From the NCBI RefSeq assembly GCF_018777395.1, contig NZ_JAFJYC010000002.1, forward strand, positions 62,001-126,000: DNA of 64,000 nucleotides. The letters are read 5' to 3'. Under the pieces are notes generated by a model. That model was given only the letters and a program-made list of their open reading frames with translations, did no database searches and had not been told where the DNA came from. The DNA is from Candidatus Sodalis endolongispinus. Lineage in GTDB: Bacteria; Pseudomonadota; Gammaproteobacteria; Enterobacterales; Enterobacteriaceae. How positions within the stretch are numbered: the first letter of the stretch is position 1; each line of letters opens with the position of its first letter. The position numbers and the translations under genes were made by a program. Below, one piece after another: positions 1 through 8,916 of this stretch.

Positions 1-1471
1 GTTTTCCAGCCTGCTTTATGCTGAATTCAGCGCCAACATTCTCAGTCTGGCGGAGATTGGGCGCGTGTTTCCGCAATACGATATCGATTTGCTGGTCTCC
101 CTTTTGGTGGAATCATGCAAATCCTATCATTACTTTATCAATGAATATGCCTTGCTGAGTCTGGTGCTGGACGTGGTCATCAGTATCGACCGCATCCGCA
201 ATGACCATACCTTTAACTATAGCGCCAACGCGCAGCTCCCGGCCGGCGAGAAAAAATACGACGAGCGCGAAACCACACTGGCCCGCAAGGTAATCAACGA
301 TATCGAACAGCATTTCGATGTTATCTATAACGAGCTAGAAGCGGAAGCACTGACCGTGGTCTTGCTCAGTAGTCTTATCAGAATCGACATGGACGAAATC
401 CATGCCGGCAACATCGATGCGCTGGCCGGAAAAAAATGTATGTCGCTGGTGGCGATACTGCGCAAGGAGTTGCAACGCTATGATTTTATTGATGACGATG
501 GAGAACAGTTTCTGGTCCGTTTCACCATTCACATTCGCAACCTGCTGGTACGGCTGCAGCACGGACATGTCACCCGCAATCCGCTAACGGAACATATCAG
601 AACCTCCTGTCCGCTGATATTTGAATGCGCGGTGGCGATTTCAGAAAAAATACGCTAGGCGACCGGCTTCACCGTGGATGAACACGAAATTGCCTATATA
701 GCGCTGCATATCGGCAGTATTCTGGGTAACCAAATTGCCGGGCAGAATAAAGTCAGTTGCGTTTTGCTGGTGTCGCAGTATCACAATCATACCAACCGAC
801 TGGTAGCGCAAATCGATAATCTGTTTGGCCAGCATCTTATTATACGGGCTATCGTGACCACCTACGAAGAATTCGAGAAGCTGCCTGCGCCCGATTTTCT
901 TATCTCCACGCTGCGGATCCCGCAAACCATGATGGAATGGGTGTATATCAGTCCGTTTTTAACCGACAGGGACATCTCTGCGTTACAGTACAAAGTCGAG
1001 CGGGTAAGGCAAAAAAAGAAACGGACACGGCTGCTGGAAAACTTGCAGCTAATTTCCAATGAAGCGCTGTTTTTCCACAATCCGACGCTGGCGGATGAAA
1101 ACGAGGCGATTCCTTTTATGGCCGATGCGCTGCACCGCCACGGCTACGTGGATGCCTCTTTCGTAGCGGATGTTTTCCAGCGTGAGCGCGGTTACTCCAC
1201 CACGTTCGGTAACATCGCCGTGCCGCATTCGATGAAAATGAACGCCGCGAAAACCGGTCTGTGCGTGGTGATAAGCGAAAAAACCTTCCCTTGGGGTAAC
1301 AGCAGAGTCAACGTGGTACTGCTTTTTTCCATCAATCAGGCCGAACGCGCGCTGTTTTACGATATTTTTGATAATTTGATCGTCTTGCTGCTAGAACCGC
1401 CCCATTTGAAAAAAGCGAGCGAATGCCGGACATGGCAAGAATTTGTCTCTACCATCATCGACTGCTTTTAA
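1..1471 (+). pseudogene. BglG/MtlR-type PTS-regulated transcription activator or antiterminator, 5' end outside window, in-frame stop
   Basis: The reading frame is open from base 2 and runs to a TAA at 1469-1471, but an in-frame TAG at 656-658 cuts it. Both sides stay in the same frame and the join falls inside the second PRD, just before VDEHEIAYIALHIG, so a single nonsense mutation explains the break. Visible domains are PRD segments on both sides, a degenerate EIIB-like stretch (about 740-900) and a C-terminal PTS EIIA type 2 domain with the likely phosphohistidine in AVPHSM (about 1220-1240). The family senses PTS phosphorylation and controls sugar operons. No cognate PTS genes are visible here. 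The DNA-binding N-terminus would lie upstream. Confidence 0.85.
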
Positions 1472-1660
1472 GCGGCCGGGGTCGCAATAAATGCCGGGCA
1501 CGCCTGCAATACCGGCGCAGCAGGGCGCAGGTAAAACTGCAAGGGTTCCTCCCTCGGTGGCAGGGTGGGCTATCACTGCCCGCTTGTCATCGCTATGCGG
1601 GTGGTCGCCACCGGCGGCGATGTCCCTTAGCCCGGCGAAATCGGCAGAATTGGCGAAACG

Positions 1661-1745
1661 GCAACCGGCAGATCGGCATTTGGCAACTGGCCAATTTGGC
1701 AACCGGCATTTGGCAACCGGCCAATTTAGCAACCGGCAGATCGGC
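1661..1745. repeat. Short degenerate tandem repeat, period about 30 bp
   Basis: Two closely matching 30-bp units beginning GGCATTTGGCAAC start at 1675 and 1705. Half-unit copies of GGCAACCGGCAGATCGGCA flank them at about 1660 and 1731. The repeat lies in the 470-bp gap between the broken antiterminator and the broken GntR gene. I see no other gene or RNA in 1472-1941. Confidence 0.8.
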
Positions 1746-1941
1746 AAACCGCCTTTTGGCTGCCCAGCAATCTTATGCAGGGGGCGCAGTGCTTATCGTG
1801 GCGGTGGTAAGTAACACGCTAAATTCTTGCGTTAATCTCTTTATCGGTGCCCGGGCGGTTTTGCCGGGCGCGGCGGTAAAATTGTCCTGTCGGGGTGAAA
1901 AGGATATAATATATTTTGTTGAATTTTCGCAAGGGCGACCT

Positions 1942-2602
1942 ATGCTCCAGCATGAAAGTATCAGTCATAAAGTGTATGAGCTGCTAAAGCAGGAGATCAT
2001 CTCCAATCAGCTGGCATCCGGGGACAGGTTGATTGTCAATACGCTCAGCAAGCGTTTTGGGGTCAGCGGTATTACCGTGCGGGAGGCGCTCTTTCGTTTG
2101 GCGGCAGAAAAGCTTATCGTGCTCGAACACAACAAAGGTTTTCGTGTGGCGCGCAAGCCGGACGCAAAAGACATTTTCCAGTGGCAGCAGGCCCGTTTGC
2201 TGATTGAACCTGAAGATAGCGGAGATGGTTCTGGCGAATATCTCCCGGCAAGAAATTGATCATCTGCGCCAATTAAATACCACCATGCGCTCGCATCACT
2301 ATGGCCCGCGTTACGAACAATACAGTTATTTCATCAATTTGAATGCCGAGTTTCATAACCATATAATCCTGGCAACCCGTAATGATCTGATCATTGAAAT
2401 GTATCGCACCTTGAATTATGGCCCTCAGGTGGGTCGGTTCCATGAATCCAGAGGGGTTTCCGACATTAATCAGCTTTGTGATGAACATGATGAAATTATC
2501 AATACCCTCGAGAGCGGTGACGTGCAAATGTATCGCCAACGCTCCCGGGACCATATTATTTTAGGCTTTGATCGCCAAATCACCTACAGCGCCAACCACT
2601 GA
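1942..2602 (+). pseudogene. GntR-family transcription regulator (FCD-type), frameshifted
   Basis: The N-terminal half starts at ATG 1942 and encodes a winged-helix GntR domain with SHKVYELLKQEIISNQL and GVSGITVREALFRLA. The C-terminal FCD-like ligand domain continues from about 2204 in the next frame. Removing one C at 2209-2210 joins LLIE to LKIAEMVLAN without a gap, so one inserted base is the likely lesion. The family binds acids or sugar acids and represses nearby catabolic operons. Its position just before the CoA-transferase block suggests it once controlled those genes, but that is inferred from position only. Confidence 0.85.
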
Positions 2603-2645
2603 ATGCGCCGCGCTAATAGCGGCGAGCCTGAAATCATTGGCCAGG

Positions 2646-3785
2646 CTATCGATGTTTTGTGTGATTATCTTTAATCGCCAAATAAATGGCCTCGGCAGAC
2701 GTCTGCTGCATCAGGCCATGACGAAGGATTGCCGAAGACGAATCCTGGAACGCGATATAGCCATGATAATGGGGGCGCAGGTAGGCCTGTGATACCGTCG
2801 CCAAGGTGTCGGCGAAAAAGCCGTTGGTCAGTGCATTCGCACGCTCATCCTGCCAGGCGTAACGGTTGGCGGGTTGACCGCCATGCTCCACAACGTGTGT
2901 TTTCTGCACCTGCTCGGAAACATATGTCATGAGGTGCCTGACCAGTGCCGGCGTCGGTTGGCAGCGCACTGAAACGGCCAGCCCGGTGCCTCCCAGAACC
3001 GAGCCACGTAATGCCGGATCGCCGCAGTGGGGGATATCAAAGAATTTCACCGCTCTGCCGGTGTTTGGCGAACTGTAATTGACATAGCCGAAAATGGCCG
3101 GGCATACATCACAGGTGCCTTTCGCCATTGCATCTAATAAGCCGATAGGGTTAAGCGCGGTCAAGTGTTTATCTTGGTGCCGATAAATTGCTTGCATCAT
3201 GCGCAGCGCCTCAATGGCTGTCCCGCTATCGAGAATAAAATCGTCACCCGCAAACAGCTTGCCGCCGAGTGACTGGCAGAGGGAATACCATGTCAGCAGG
3301 GCATGGGGGCCGCCCGGCGACAAGGCAGTCCGCCCGGGCAGCTGCTGGCTCAGGCGCACCACGTCAAGCCAGGTTTCCGGGGGCGCGTCTGTTGTATTTC
3401 CCGCCAGCGCGCACACTTGCGCCGCCGCATCCACCGGAATGGCCCAGTGTTGGTCGCCATAGCGATAGCTGGCAAAGGATCCGCCGGTACTCGTTTGCCG
3501 TAAATACGCTATCGCTTCCTGCGTCAAAAACGCTTCCAGCGGCCGCAGGCAGCGCTGCTCCACGGCCTCGCCAATCCCCGGATTATCCACGATCAGCAGA
3601 TCATAGTTTTCGGCCAGGGCAGCGATGGCATGGGATTCAAATCCCTCCAGTGTCTGAATATCCCACTGGACGTGTAACGCGTCATCGGCACTCGCCCACG
3701 CTTGCAGGGGACGATAGCCTCGGGGATGATCACAGGTTAACCCTTTGAATAAATTCATATTAATCCATTGATTGAACAGTGTCAT
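2646..3785 (-). CDS. Solute-binding-protein-fold protein without signal peptide (ABC sugar-binding family)
   Basis: This is an intact 379-residue ORF. It starts at 3785, or more likely at 3758 with MNLFKGL, because relatives I recall begin with a short Leu-Lys-Gly-Met-Thr-type N-terminus. It resembles extracellular solute-binding proteins (family 1), with YDLLIVDNPGIGE near the N-terminus and a mid-region with GGTGLAVSVRC. The first 40 residues contain no hydrophobic signal segment and no lipobox, so it appears cytosolic. No ABC permease or ATPase gene lies beside it. It is divergent from a CaiB/BaiF transferase gene and likely belongs to that pathway. Its actual role is unknown; it could bind a pathway intermediate. 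Confidence 0.75.
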   Translation of the reverse strand: MTLFNQWINMNLFKGLTCDHPRGYRPLQAWASADDALHVQWDIQTLEGFESHAIAALAENYDLLIVDNPGIGEAVEQRCLRPLEAFLTQEAIAYLRQTSTGGSFASYRYGDQHWAIPVDAAAQVCALAGNTTDAPPETWLDVVRLSQQLPGRTALSPGGPHALLTWYSLCQSLGGKLFAGDDFILDSGTAIEALRMMQAIYRHQDKHLTALNPIGLLDAMAKGTCDVCPAIFGYVNYSSPNTGRAVKFFDIPHCGDPALRGSVLGGTGLAVSVRCQPTPALVRHLMTYVSEQVQKTHVVEHGGQPANRYAWQDERANALTNGFFADTLATVSQAYLRPHYHGYIAFQDSSSAILRHGLMQQTSAEAIYLAIKDNHTKHR

Positions 3786-3950
3786 ATTTATCGACAGACG
3801 GCATCATATCGGCTGGCGATGAGCTAATTGACGATCATTATCACATTTTTTAAATATTATATATAATATCTAAAATATTTAGCCTAACGTAAAGCCATCC
3901 ATTTAATCTGCCTTTGGGCGGCAGTGACGACGTAGAAACGAGGTATGGGT
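3786..3950. promoter_or_regulatory. AT-rich divergent promoter region with palindrome
   Basis: This gap separates the divergent solute-binding-fold gene and the CoA-transferase gene. It is much more AT-rich than its surroundings and contains the palindrome ATATTATATATAATAT at 3854-3869. That could be an operator or simply promoter-melting DNA. The GAGGT at 3940-3944 is the likely ribosome-binding site for the ATG at 3951. Confidence 0.45.
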
Positions 3951-5165
3951 ATGTCAATTCTTGCAGGGTATCGGGTATTGGATTGTTCCATCGCCATGGC
4001 GGGGCCATTCGCGGCGTTGCGGATGGGGGATATGGGCGCTGACGTGATTAAAGTGGAACCGACGACGGGAGAATGGCAGCGACACACGTCAGCCGGTGGC
4101 GCTTATGGGAATATTATCAATACCTCATTTCTGTCGCTTAACCGCAATAAACGCAGTCTGGCGGTCAACCTGAAACAGGAGGAGGGCCGGGCCCTGCTTT
4201 ATCGATTGGTCGCCACGTCGGATGTATTTATACAAAATTATCGCCCGGGCGTTGCCGCTCGCCTTGGCGTGGATTACGACACGCTTAAAAAGATTAAGCC
4301 TGACCTGGTGTATGTGTCTATGTCAGGCTATGGCGAAACGGGGCCGTACGCGAAACGCCCGGGCCAGGATTTGCTGTTGCAATCGTTGAGCGGCGCGATG
4401 TTAAGCACCGGGGTAGACGGGACGCCGCCGCAACCCTCGGGCCAATATGTGGTTGACGCCATTACGGCCTACACCGCTTTTGAAGGCGCACTGGCCGCGT
4501 TGTTGCATCGTGATAGCACCGGGGAAGGCCAGCTGGTACAAATCAATATGCTGGATGTGATTATCGCCAATCAGATGCAGGAAATGACCGTCTTTACCCA
4601 AGGACGCAAACCACAGCGCCGCAGCGAAGAGCCGCACGGGCATTGCTACATTCTCGCGCCTTATGGCGTTTTTCGTACCAAAGACAGTTTTATCACGCTG
4701 GTGACGCCGCATTTGCCCACGCTGGGTAAAATTCTGGATGTACCTGAGTTGGCCGCCATGGATGATGAGATTGATGGCCACACCTTACACCAGCGCGATT
4801 TCATTTTCCGCGTAACCCGGGAAAAACTGCGCGAGCGCACCACACAGGCATGGCGTGACCTGTTTGATGCAGAAGGACTCTGGAGCAGTGAAGTTTATGG
4901 TTATGAGGAGGTGGTTGCCGATCCGCAAGTTATCCATAACGTCACCTTCATTGAATACGATCATCCGAGCGAAGGGAAAGTCAAAACGCCCGGCTTTGCC
5001 ATTAAATTTAGCAAAACGCCCTGTTCGTTACAGCGTCCGACGCCGTTTGTGGGCCAGCATACAGACGAAATTCTCACCGAGCTCGGGTTTAGCGAGCAGA
5101 AAATTGCCGCACTAAAAGAAACCGGCACCGTAACCCATACCCAAGGAGAAATACGCCATGGCTGA
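3951..5165 (+). CDS. CaiB/BaiF family (class III) CoA-transferase
   Basis: Intact, about 404 residues from ATG 3951; an earlier ATG at 3945 sits too close to the GAGGT ribosome-binding site. Class III transferases move CoA from a CoA-thioester to a carboxylic acid in the cytosol through an aspartyl intermediate. Family features seen are the N-terminal RVLDCSIAMAGPFAALRMGD, the ADVIKVEP segment, LNRNKRSLAVNLK, and GQDLLLQSLSGAM, which holds the likely catalytic Asp. The stop overlaps the start of the next gene by 8 bases, so the two are translationally coupled. The substrate acid cannot be deduced. Confidence 0.9.
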   Translation: MSILAGYRVLDCSIAMAGPFAALRMGDMGADVIKVEPTTGEWQRHTSAGGAYGNIINTSFLSLNRNKRSLAVNLKQEEGRALLYRLVATSDVFIQNYRPGVAARLGVDYDTLKKIKPDLVYVSMSGYGETGPYAKRPGQDLLLQSLSGAMLSTGVDGTPPQPSGQYVVDAITAYTAFEGALAALLHRDSTGEGQLVQINMLDVIIANQMQEMTVFTQGRKPQRRSEEPHGHCYILAPYGVFRTKDSFITLVTPHLPTLGKILDVPELAAMDDEIDGHTLHQRDFIFRVTREKLRERTTQAWRDLFDAEGLWSSEVYGYEEVVADPQVIHNVTFIEYDHPSEGKVKTPGFAIKFSKTPCSLQRPTPFVGQHTDEILTELGFSEQKIAALKETGTVTHTQGEIRHG

Positions 5166-5952
5166 ACCCGGTTTTGCCATTGACCACAACGTCCAGTTTG
5201 CGCTGGATGGCAACGTCGCGATAATTACGCTCAACCGCCCGGAAAAATTGAATGCGATCACGCCGTCGATGTCGCTTACCCTGACGCAACTCGCGGCGTT
5301 TTGTAATACCTGCCATGATGTACGCGTGGTGATTTTGAAGGCTAATGGGCCCAAGGCTTTTTGCTGCGGCAGCGATATCAAAGCTCTGGATACTTATCAA
5401 TCGCCCTGGGCGCATCGTATGAAGCACGATCATTGTGATGCAATAGCAGAAATTAATAAACCAACCCTGTGTGCAATTAACGGTTATGCGCTGGGTGGCG
5501 GCCTGGAACTGTCATTATGCTGCGATATTCGGGTCAGTACCCGTAATGCCTTGTTTAGTGCGCCGGAAATTAAATTGGGTTGGGTAGGCGGCGGCGGGAT
5601 GGCTGTTTATCTGAATAAAACTATCGGGGCATCCCGCGCTGCAAGAATGTTATATACCGGCGATCCCATCGACGCTGATACCGCCTGCGCCTGGGGAATC
5701 GTCGACGAGTTGTTCGCAACGCAAGAAGAGATGTTGTTGGCCGTTAAAACATTGGCAACCACCATTAGCACGCGACCGCCTATCGCTGCGCAAACGGCGA
5801 AATTAAATATGCGTGCCGCCGTTAATATGCCTTTGGACCAAGCTGTACGCCATGAACGAGATCTTCGTACTATTTGTTTTTATACCGACGACGCCCGTGG
5901 AGGAAAAGCCGCTTTCAAAGAAAAACGCGATCCGTATTTTCTCGGGGAATAA
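5158..5952 (+). CDS. Enoyl-CoA hydratase/isomerase (crotonase) family protein
   Basis: Intact, 264 residues, with AAGGAG 5-6 bases before the start. The crotonase fold is shown by CCGSDIKALD (first oxyanion-hole strand), INGYALGGGLELSLCCDIR (second), and FSAPEIKLGWVGGGG with a candidate acidic residue. Such enzymes hydrate, isomerise or cleave acyl-CoA thioesters. The overlap with the upstream CoA-transferase means the two act on the same acyl-CoA: activation, then double-bond chemistry. A carnitine-like (CaiB/CaiD) or short-chain acid pathway is possible, but there is no CoA ligase or acyl-CoA dehydrogenase beside it. Confidence 0.9.
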   Translation: MAEPGFAIDHNVQFALDGNVAIITLNRPEKLNAITPSMSLTLTQLAAFCNTCHDVRVVILKANGPKAFCCGSDIKALDTYQSPWAHRMKHDHCDAIAEINKPTLCAINGYALGGGLELSLCCDIRVSTRNALFSAPEIKLGWVGGGGMAVYLNKTIGASRAARMLYTGDPIDADTACAWGIVDELFATQEEMLLAVKTLATTISTRPPIAAQTAKLNMRAAVNMPLDQAVRHERDLRTICFYTDDARGGKAAFKEKRDPYFLGE

Positions 5953-6065
5953 AAGCCAATGAAACCCGTTCATAACGGGTAAATAATTAATGTTTTTTTC
6001 AATTGCGCATCTCAATTACGCTATGTAATAAGAGAACTCCTACAGATTAATTAAGGGGAAACCCG

Positions 6066-7412
6066 ATGACTACGCAGAAAAGATCAATGAAAGGGGTAGC
6101 GGCCGCGTCTTTGGTTGGCTCGGCTCTGGAATGGTTTGACTACTTTCTTTACGGCACCGCTGCGGCACTGGTGTTTAACGAAATCATGTTTCCCAAAGGG
6201 GATCATTTTGTCTCTACCATCCTGGCCTTCTCAACCCTGGCCCTCGGGTTTGTGGTGCGTCCGTTTGGCGCCATTTACTTTGGCCAGCTGGGCGACAAGA
6301 TTGGGCGTAAAAAAGTGCTGGTCATTACCTTATTGCTTATGGGGTCGGCAACTACCTTAATCGGTTTTGTCTCCACTTATGAGTACGTCGGGGTATTGGC
6401 GCCTATCATGTTGGTCTGCTTACGACTTATACAAGGGTTTGGTGCCGGCGCCGAGTTTGGCGGGGCGGCTATTCTGACCGCGGAGAGTGCACCGGCGAAT
6501 AAACGTGGTTTTTACTCATCTTTTCCCGGCGTCGGGGTCTATATCGGCTTGTTGTTATCAGCCGGGACCTTCGCCATCCTCACCCAATTGCCCAAAGAGA
6601 TTTTCCTTGGCTGGGCTTGGCGCATTCCCTTTCTCTTTAGTGCGCTGCTGGTGGTGGTGGCCCTGATTATCCGTATCAAACTCTCTGAGACTGCCGCGTT
6701 TGAGAAATTGGCAAAATCCGGCAAGGTCAGTAAAAGCCCGCTACGTTAGCTGGTAAAAACCGAGAAAAAAAGCCTGTTTGTGGTCGCAGGCTCTCAAGTG
6801 GCGCAAAGCGGCGTCAGCTACGTTTACCAGACGTTTGTGATTGCCCATGTGGTGGGCACATTACATATGGCGCCGTCCGTCGGTCCGGTGGCGGTCGCCA
6901 TTGCCGCGGCGTTTGCCATGTTCACCACTCCGCTGTTTGGTGCGCTGTCTGATAAATTTGGTCGTAAAGCGATTTATATGTTTGGTGCGGTGTTCTCCGC
7001 CCTGTTTGCGTTCCCTTTCTTCTGGTTGGTGAACACCGGAACAACATGGGGCGTCATTGTGGCCATGACCTTGGGTGTCGCTGCCATGCTGGGAACGCAG
7101 GGCGCCTTTTTCTCCGAAGTGTTCCCGTCCAAAGTCCGCTTCAGCGGTTTAGCACTGGGACGTGAGATCAGCGCCGCCGCGTCATGCGGTATCGCGCCGC
7201 TGGCTGCGGTGCTTCTTTCCGGCATGGCGGGTGGGGCGTTATGGCCGGTGGCGTGGCTTGCGGTTGCGATGAGTGTTATCACCCTGATTGCGGTCTGGTG
7301 CGCGCCTGAAACCCATAATCTGGATTTGATTAACACCGTCAGCCGTGACGGGGAAAAGACGTCAGCAGAGCCGAATGCTTTTAGCAAAGCGGATTCCGAG
7401 CGCCTGGTATAA
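6066..7412 (+). pseudogene. MFS transporter, metabolite:H+ symporter (MHS) type, in-frame stop
   Basis: Two ORFs in the same frame are split by TAG at 6747-6749 after SKSPLR. The text continues with LVKTEKKSLFVVAGSQ, the start of the seventh-helix region. The N-half has the MHS signature SALEWFDYFLYGTAAALVF, GQLGDKIGRKK and GFGAGAEFGGAAILTAE. The C-half has GALSDKFGRKAIYMFG. Relatives such as ProP and ShiA import small acids or osmolytes with protons. The gene follows the CoA-transferase and crotonase in the same direction, so it probably imported their substrate. A strong AAGGGGAAA precedes the start. Confidence 0.9.
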
Positions 7413-7466
7413 TGATCTGCTGCCAATGCCCCTGACGCGTTCTAAACCTTTATAAGACGAAGCCAG

Positions 7467-7500
7467 CGAAGCGGCGTCTGCCTGGGCAGGCACCGCTTCG
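7467..7500. terminator. Hairpin downstream of the MHS transporter
   Basis: CGAAGCGG at 7467-7474 pairs with CCGCTTCG at 7493-7500, and an inner stem TGCCT/AGGCA closes on GGGC. No clear T-run follows, so termination is not certain. Confidence 0.45.
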
Positions 7501-7719
7501 TCTGCATTAGGCAACGATTTTCACCGCCGATAAACGACCAGGTTGCTTATCCCCGGGAAGCCTCTGGGGCAAAGCATGCCCCCAGGTAGGTGCTTTTTTC
7601 CCTCTCAAGACGGGTGAGCGCGGCTCATTTTTTAGCACCGCTCACACATTTTACATTTACTTCACCTTCAGTATTGTGCAATTCCCTTTTCCGCTATAAC
7701 GTCTTCTGTGACGTTTTAG

Positions 7720-7731
7720 TGTAACGTTACA
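7720..7731. promoter_or_regulatory. Perfect 12-bp palindrome, candidate LacI-family operator
   Basis: TGTAACGTTACA is a perfect palindrome 89 bases before the TRAP binding-protein start. A central CG and AT-rich arms are typical of LacI/GalR-family operators, and a LacI-type gene follows the TRAP genes. The assignment is inferred. Apart from this and the hairpin at 7467, I see no gene in 7413-7820. Confidence 0.5.
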
Positions 7732-7820
7732 AAAGGGCGGAAATTGACGGTGTTTCCCTGCCATGCGTTTCATAATTTACAAAAAAATATACAGATCAAC
7801 CGATTATAAGGAACCCTACA

Positions 7821-8843
7821 ATGAAACTTCAGCCATCCGGTTTACGCCGACTCGTCATAGGTACTTTAATGACTTCAGCGCTACTAGCGGCGGGGAGTCT
7901 TGCTAATATTGCGCAGGCTGCCGTCAATTTTCGCGTTTATTCCTCTCTCACGGCAGATGACAATTCAGCGCATTACATTTGGTTTAAACGTTTTCAGTCC
8001 AATGTCGAAAAAGACCCCCGGCTGAAAAATAAAATTAAGCTTAACTACTTCCCCAATGCCATGCTGGGCAAGGAAGCGGACGCGACGCAACAGGTGCGTA
8101 TTGGCGCCATCAATATGATGATTTCGGGCACGTCAATTTGGGCAACGATTGCGCCGGAAATAGGCGTACTGTATTTGGGGTATTTATTTAAAGACAGGCA
8201 GCAGGTGGGTAAAGCCCTGGATGGTAAAGCGGGCGATGCGCTGTCAGATCTGATGCTTAAGAAAGCCAATATCGTTGTTTTAGGCTATGCCTATAACCTC
8301 GGCGCGCGGAATATCTACACCAAGAAGGTGATTGAGAAGCCGGAGGATTTAAAAAATCTAAAAATCCGGGTGTTGCCGGTTCCGAACTTTATCGCCACCA
8401 TAAACCATATGGGCGCGGTCGCTATCCCCATGCCGGGAGGCGAAGTGTATTCCAGCCTGCAAATGGGGGTGATTGATGGTCTGGAACATGACTCGGCCAC
8501 CGTCCTCGCCAATAAATTTTATGAAATTGCCAAAAACGCCGTTCTTACACAGCACATTTACAACCCGATTATGATCGCAATAAATAACAGAAGCTTCCAG
8601 CAAATACCGGAGAACCTGCGCCCGGCGTTCATTGCCGCAGCAAGAAAAGCGACAGAGTATGAACGTCAACAGTCCTCGGTAGTGGAACAAAATGCCGTGA
8701 AGCAGTTGAAGTCGCTCGGGATGGTATTCCACGATATCGATCGCGACACGCTGCGTGCTGAAGTCAAGCCGGTTTGGGATGCGTTTCTAACGAAGTATCC
8801 CCAGATGAAACCGGTGGTTGATGATGTGGCCGCGGCAGAGTGA
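7821..8843 (+). CDS. TRAP transporter periplasmic solute-binding protein (DctP family)
   Basis: Intact, 340 residues, with AAGGA before the ATG. A Sec signal peptide is present (RRLVIGTLMTSALLAAG, cleavage near AQA|AVNF). DctP-family features include LKNLKIRVLPVPNF, with the ligand-carboxylate arginine, and YSSLQMGVIDGLEHD. The protein captures an organic acid or sugar acid in the periplasm and delivers it to a DctQ/DctM permease. The permease gene downstream is broken three times, so this protein is likely an orphan with no working transport partner at this locus. Confidence 0.92.
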   Translation: MKLQPSGLRRLVIGTLMTSALLAAGSLANIAQAAVNFRVYSSLTADDNSAHYIWFKRFQSNVEKDPRLKNKIKLNYFPNAMLGKEADATQQVRIGAINMMISGTSIWATIAPEIGVLYLGYLFKDRQQVGKALDGKAGDALSDLMLKKANIVVLGYAYNLGARNIYTKKVIEKPEDLKNLKIRVLPVPNFIATINHMGAVAIPMPGGEVYSSLQMGVIDGLEHDSATVLANKFYEIAKNAVLTQHIYNPIMIAINNRSFQQIPENLRPAFIAAARKATEYERQQSSVVEQNAVKQLKSLGMVFHDIDRDTLRAEVKPVWDAFLTKYPQMKPVVDDVAAAE

Positions 8844-8916
8844 ATCACCGACCTTTCCTCTATCTGCAGTGATAGGTTAGGGATGCATTGACGGGAACGT
8901 AATAACGAGGCTCCAT

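Noticed and set aside
1391..1747. Minus-strand ORF of 118 codons with a repeated NWPVAKCR text
   Set aside because: It is a translation of the 30-bp repeat and has no start signal or family match.
5803..6015. Minus-strand ORF over the end of the crotonase gene
   Set aside because: It is antisense to a strong gene and has no ribosome-binding site or recognisable domain.
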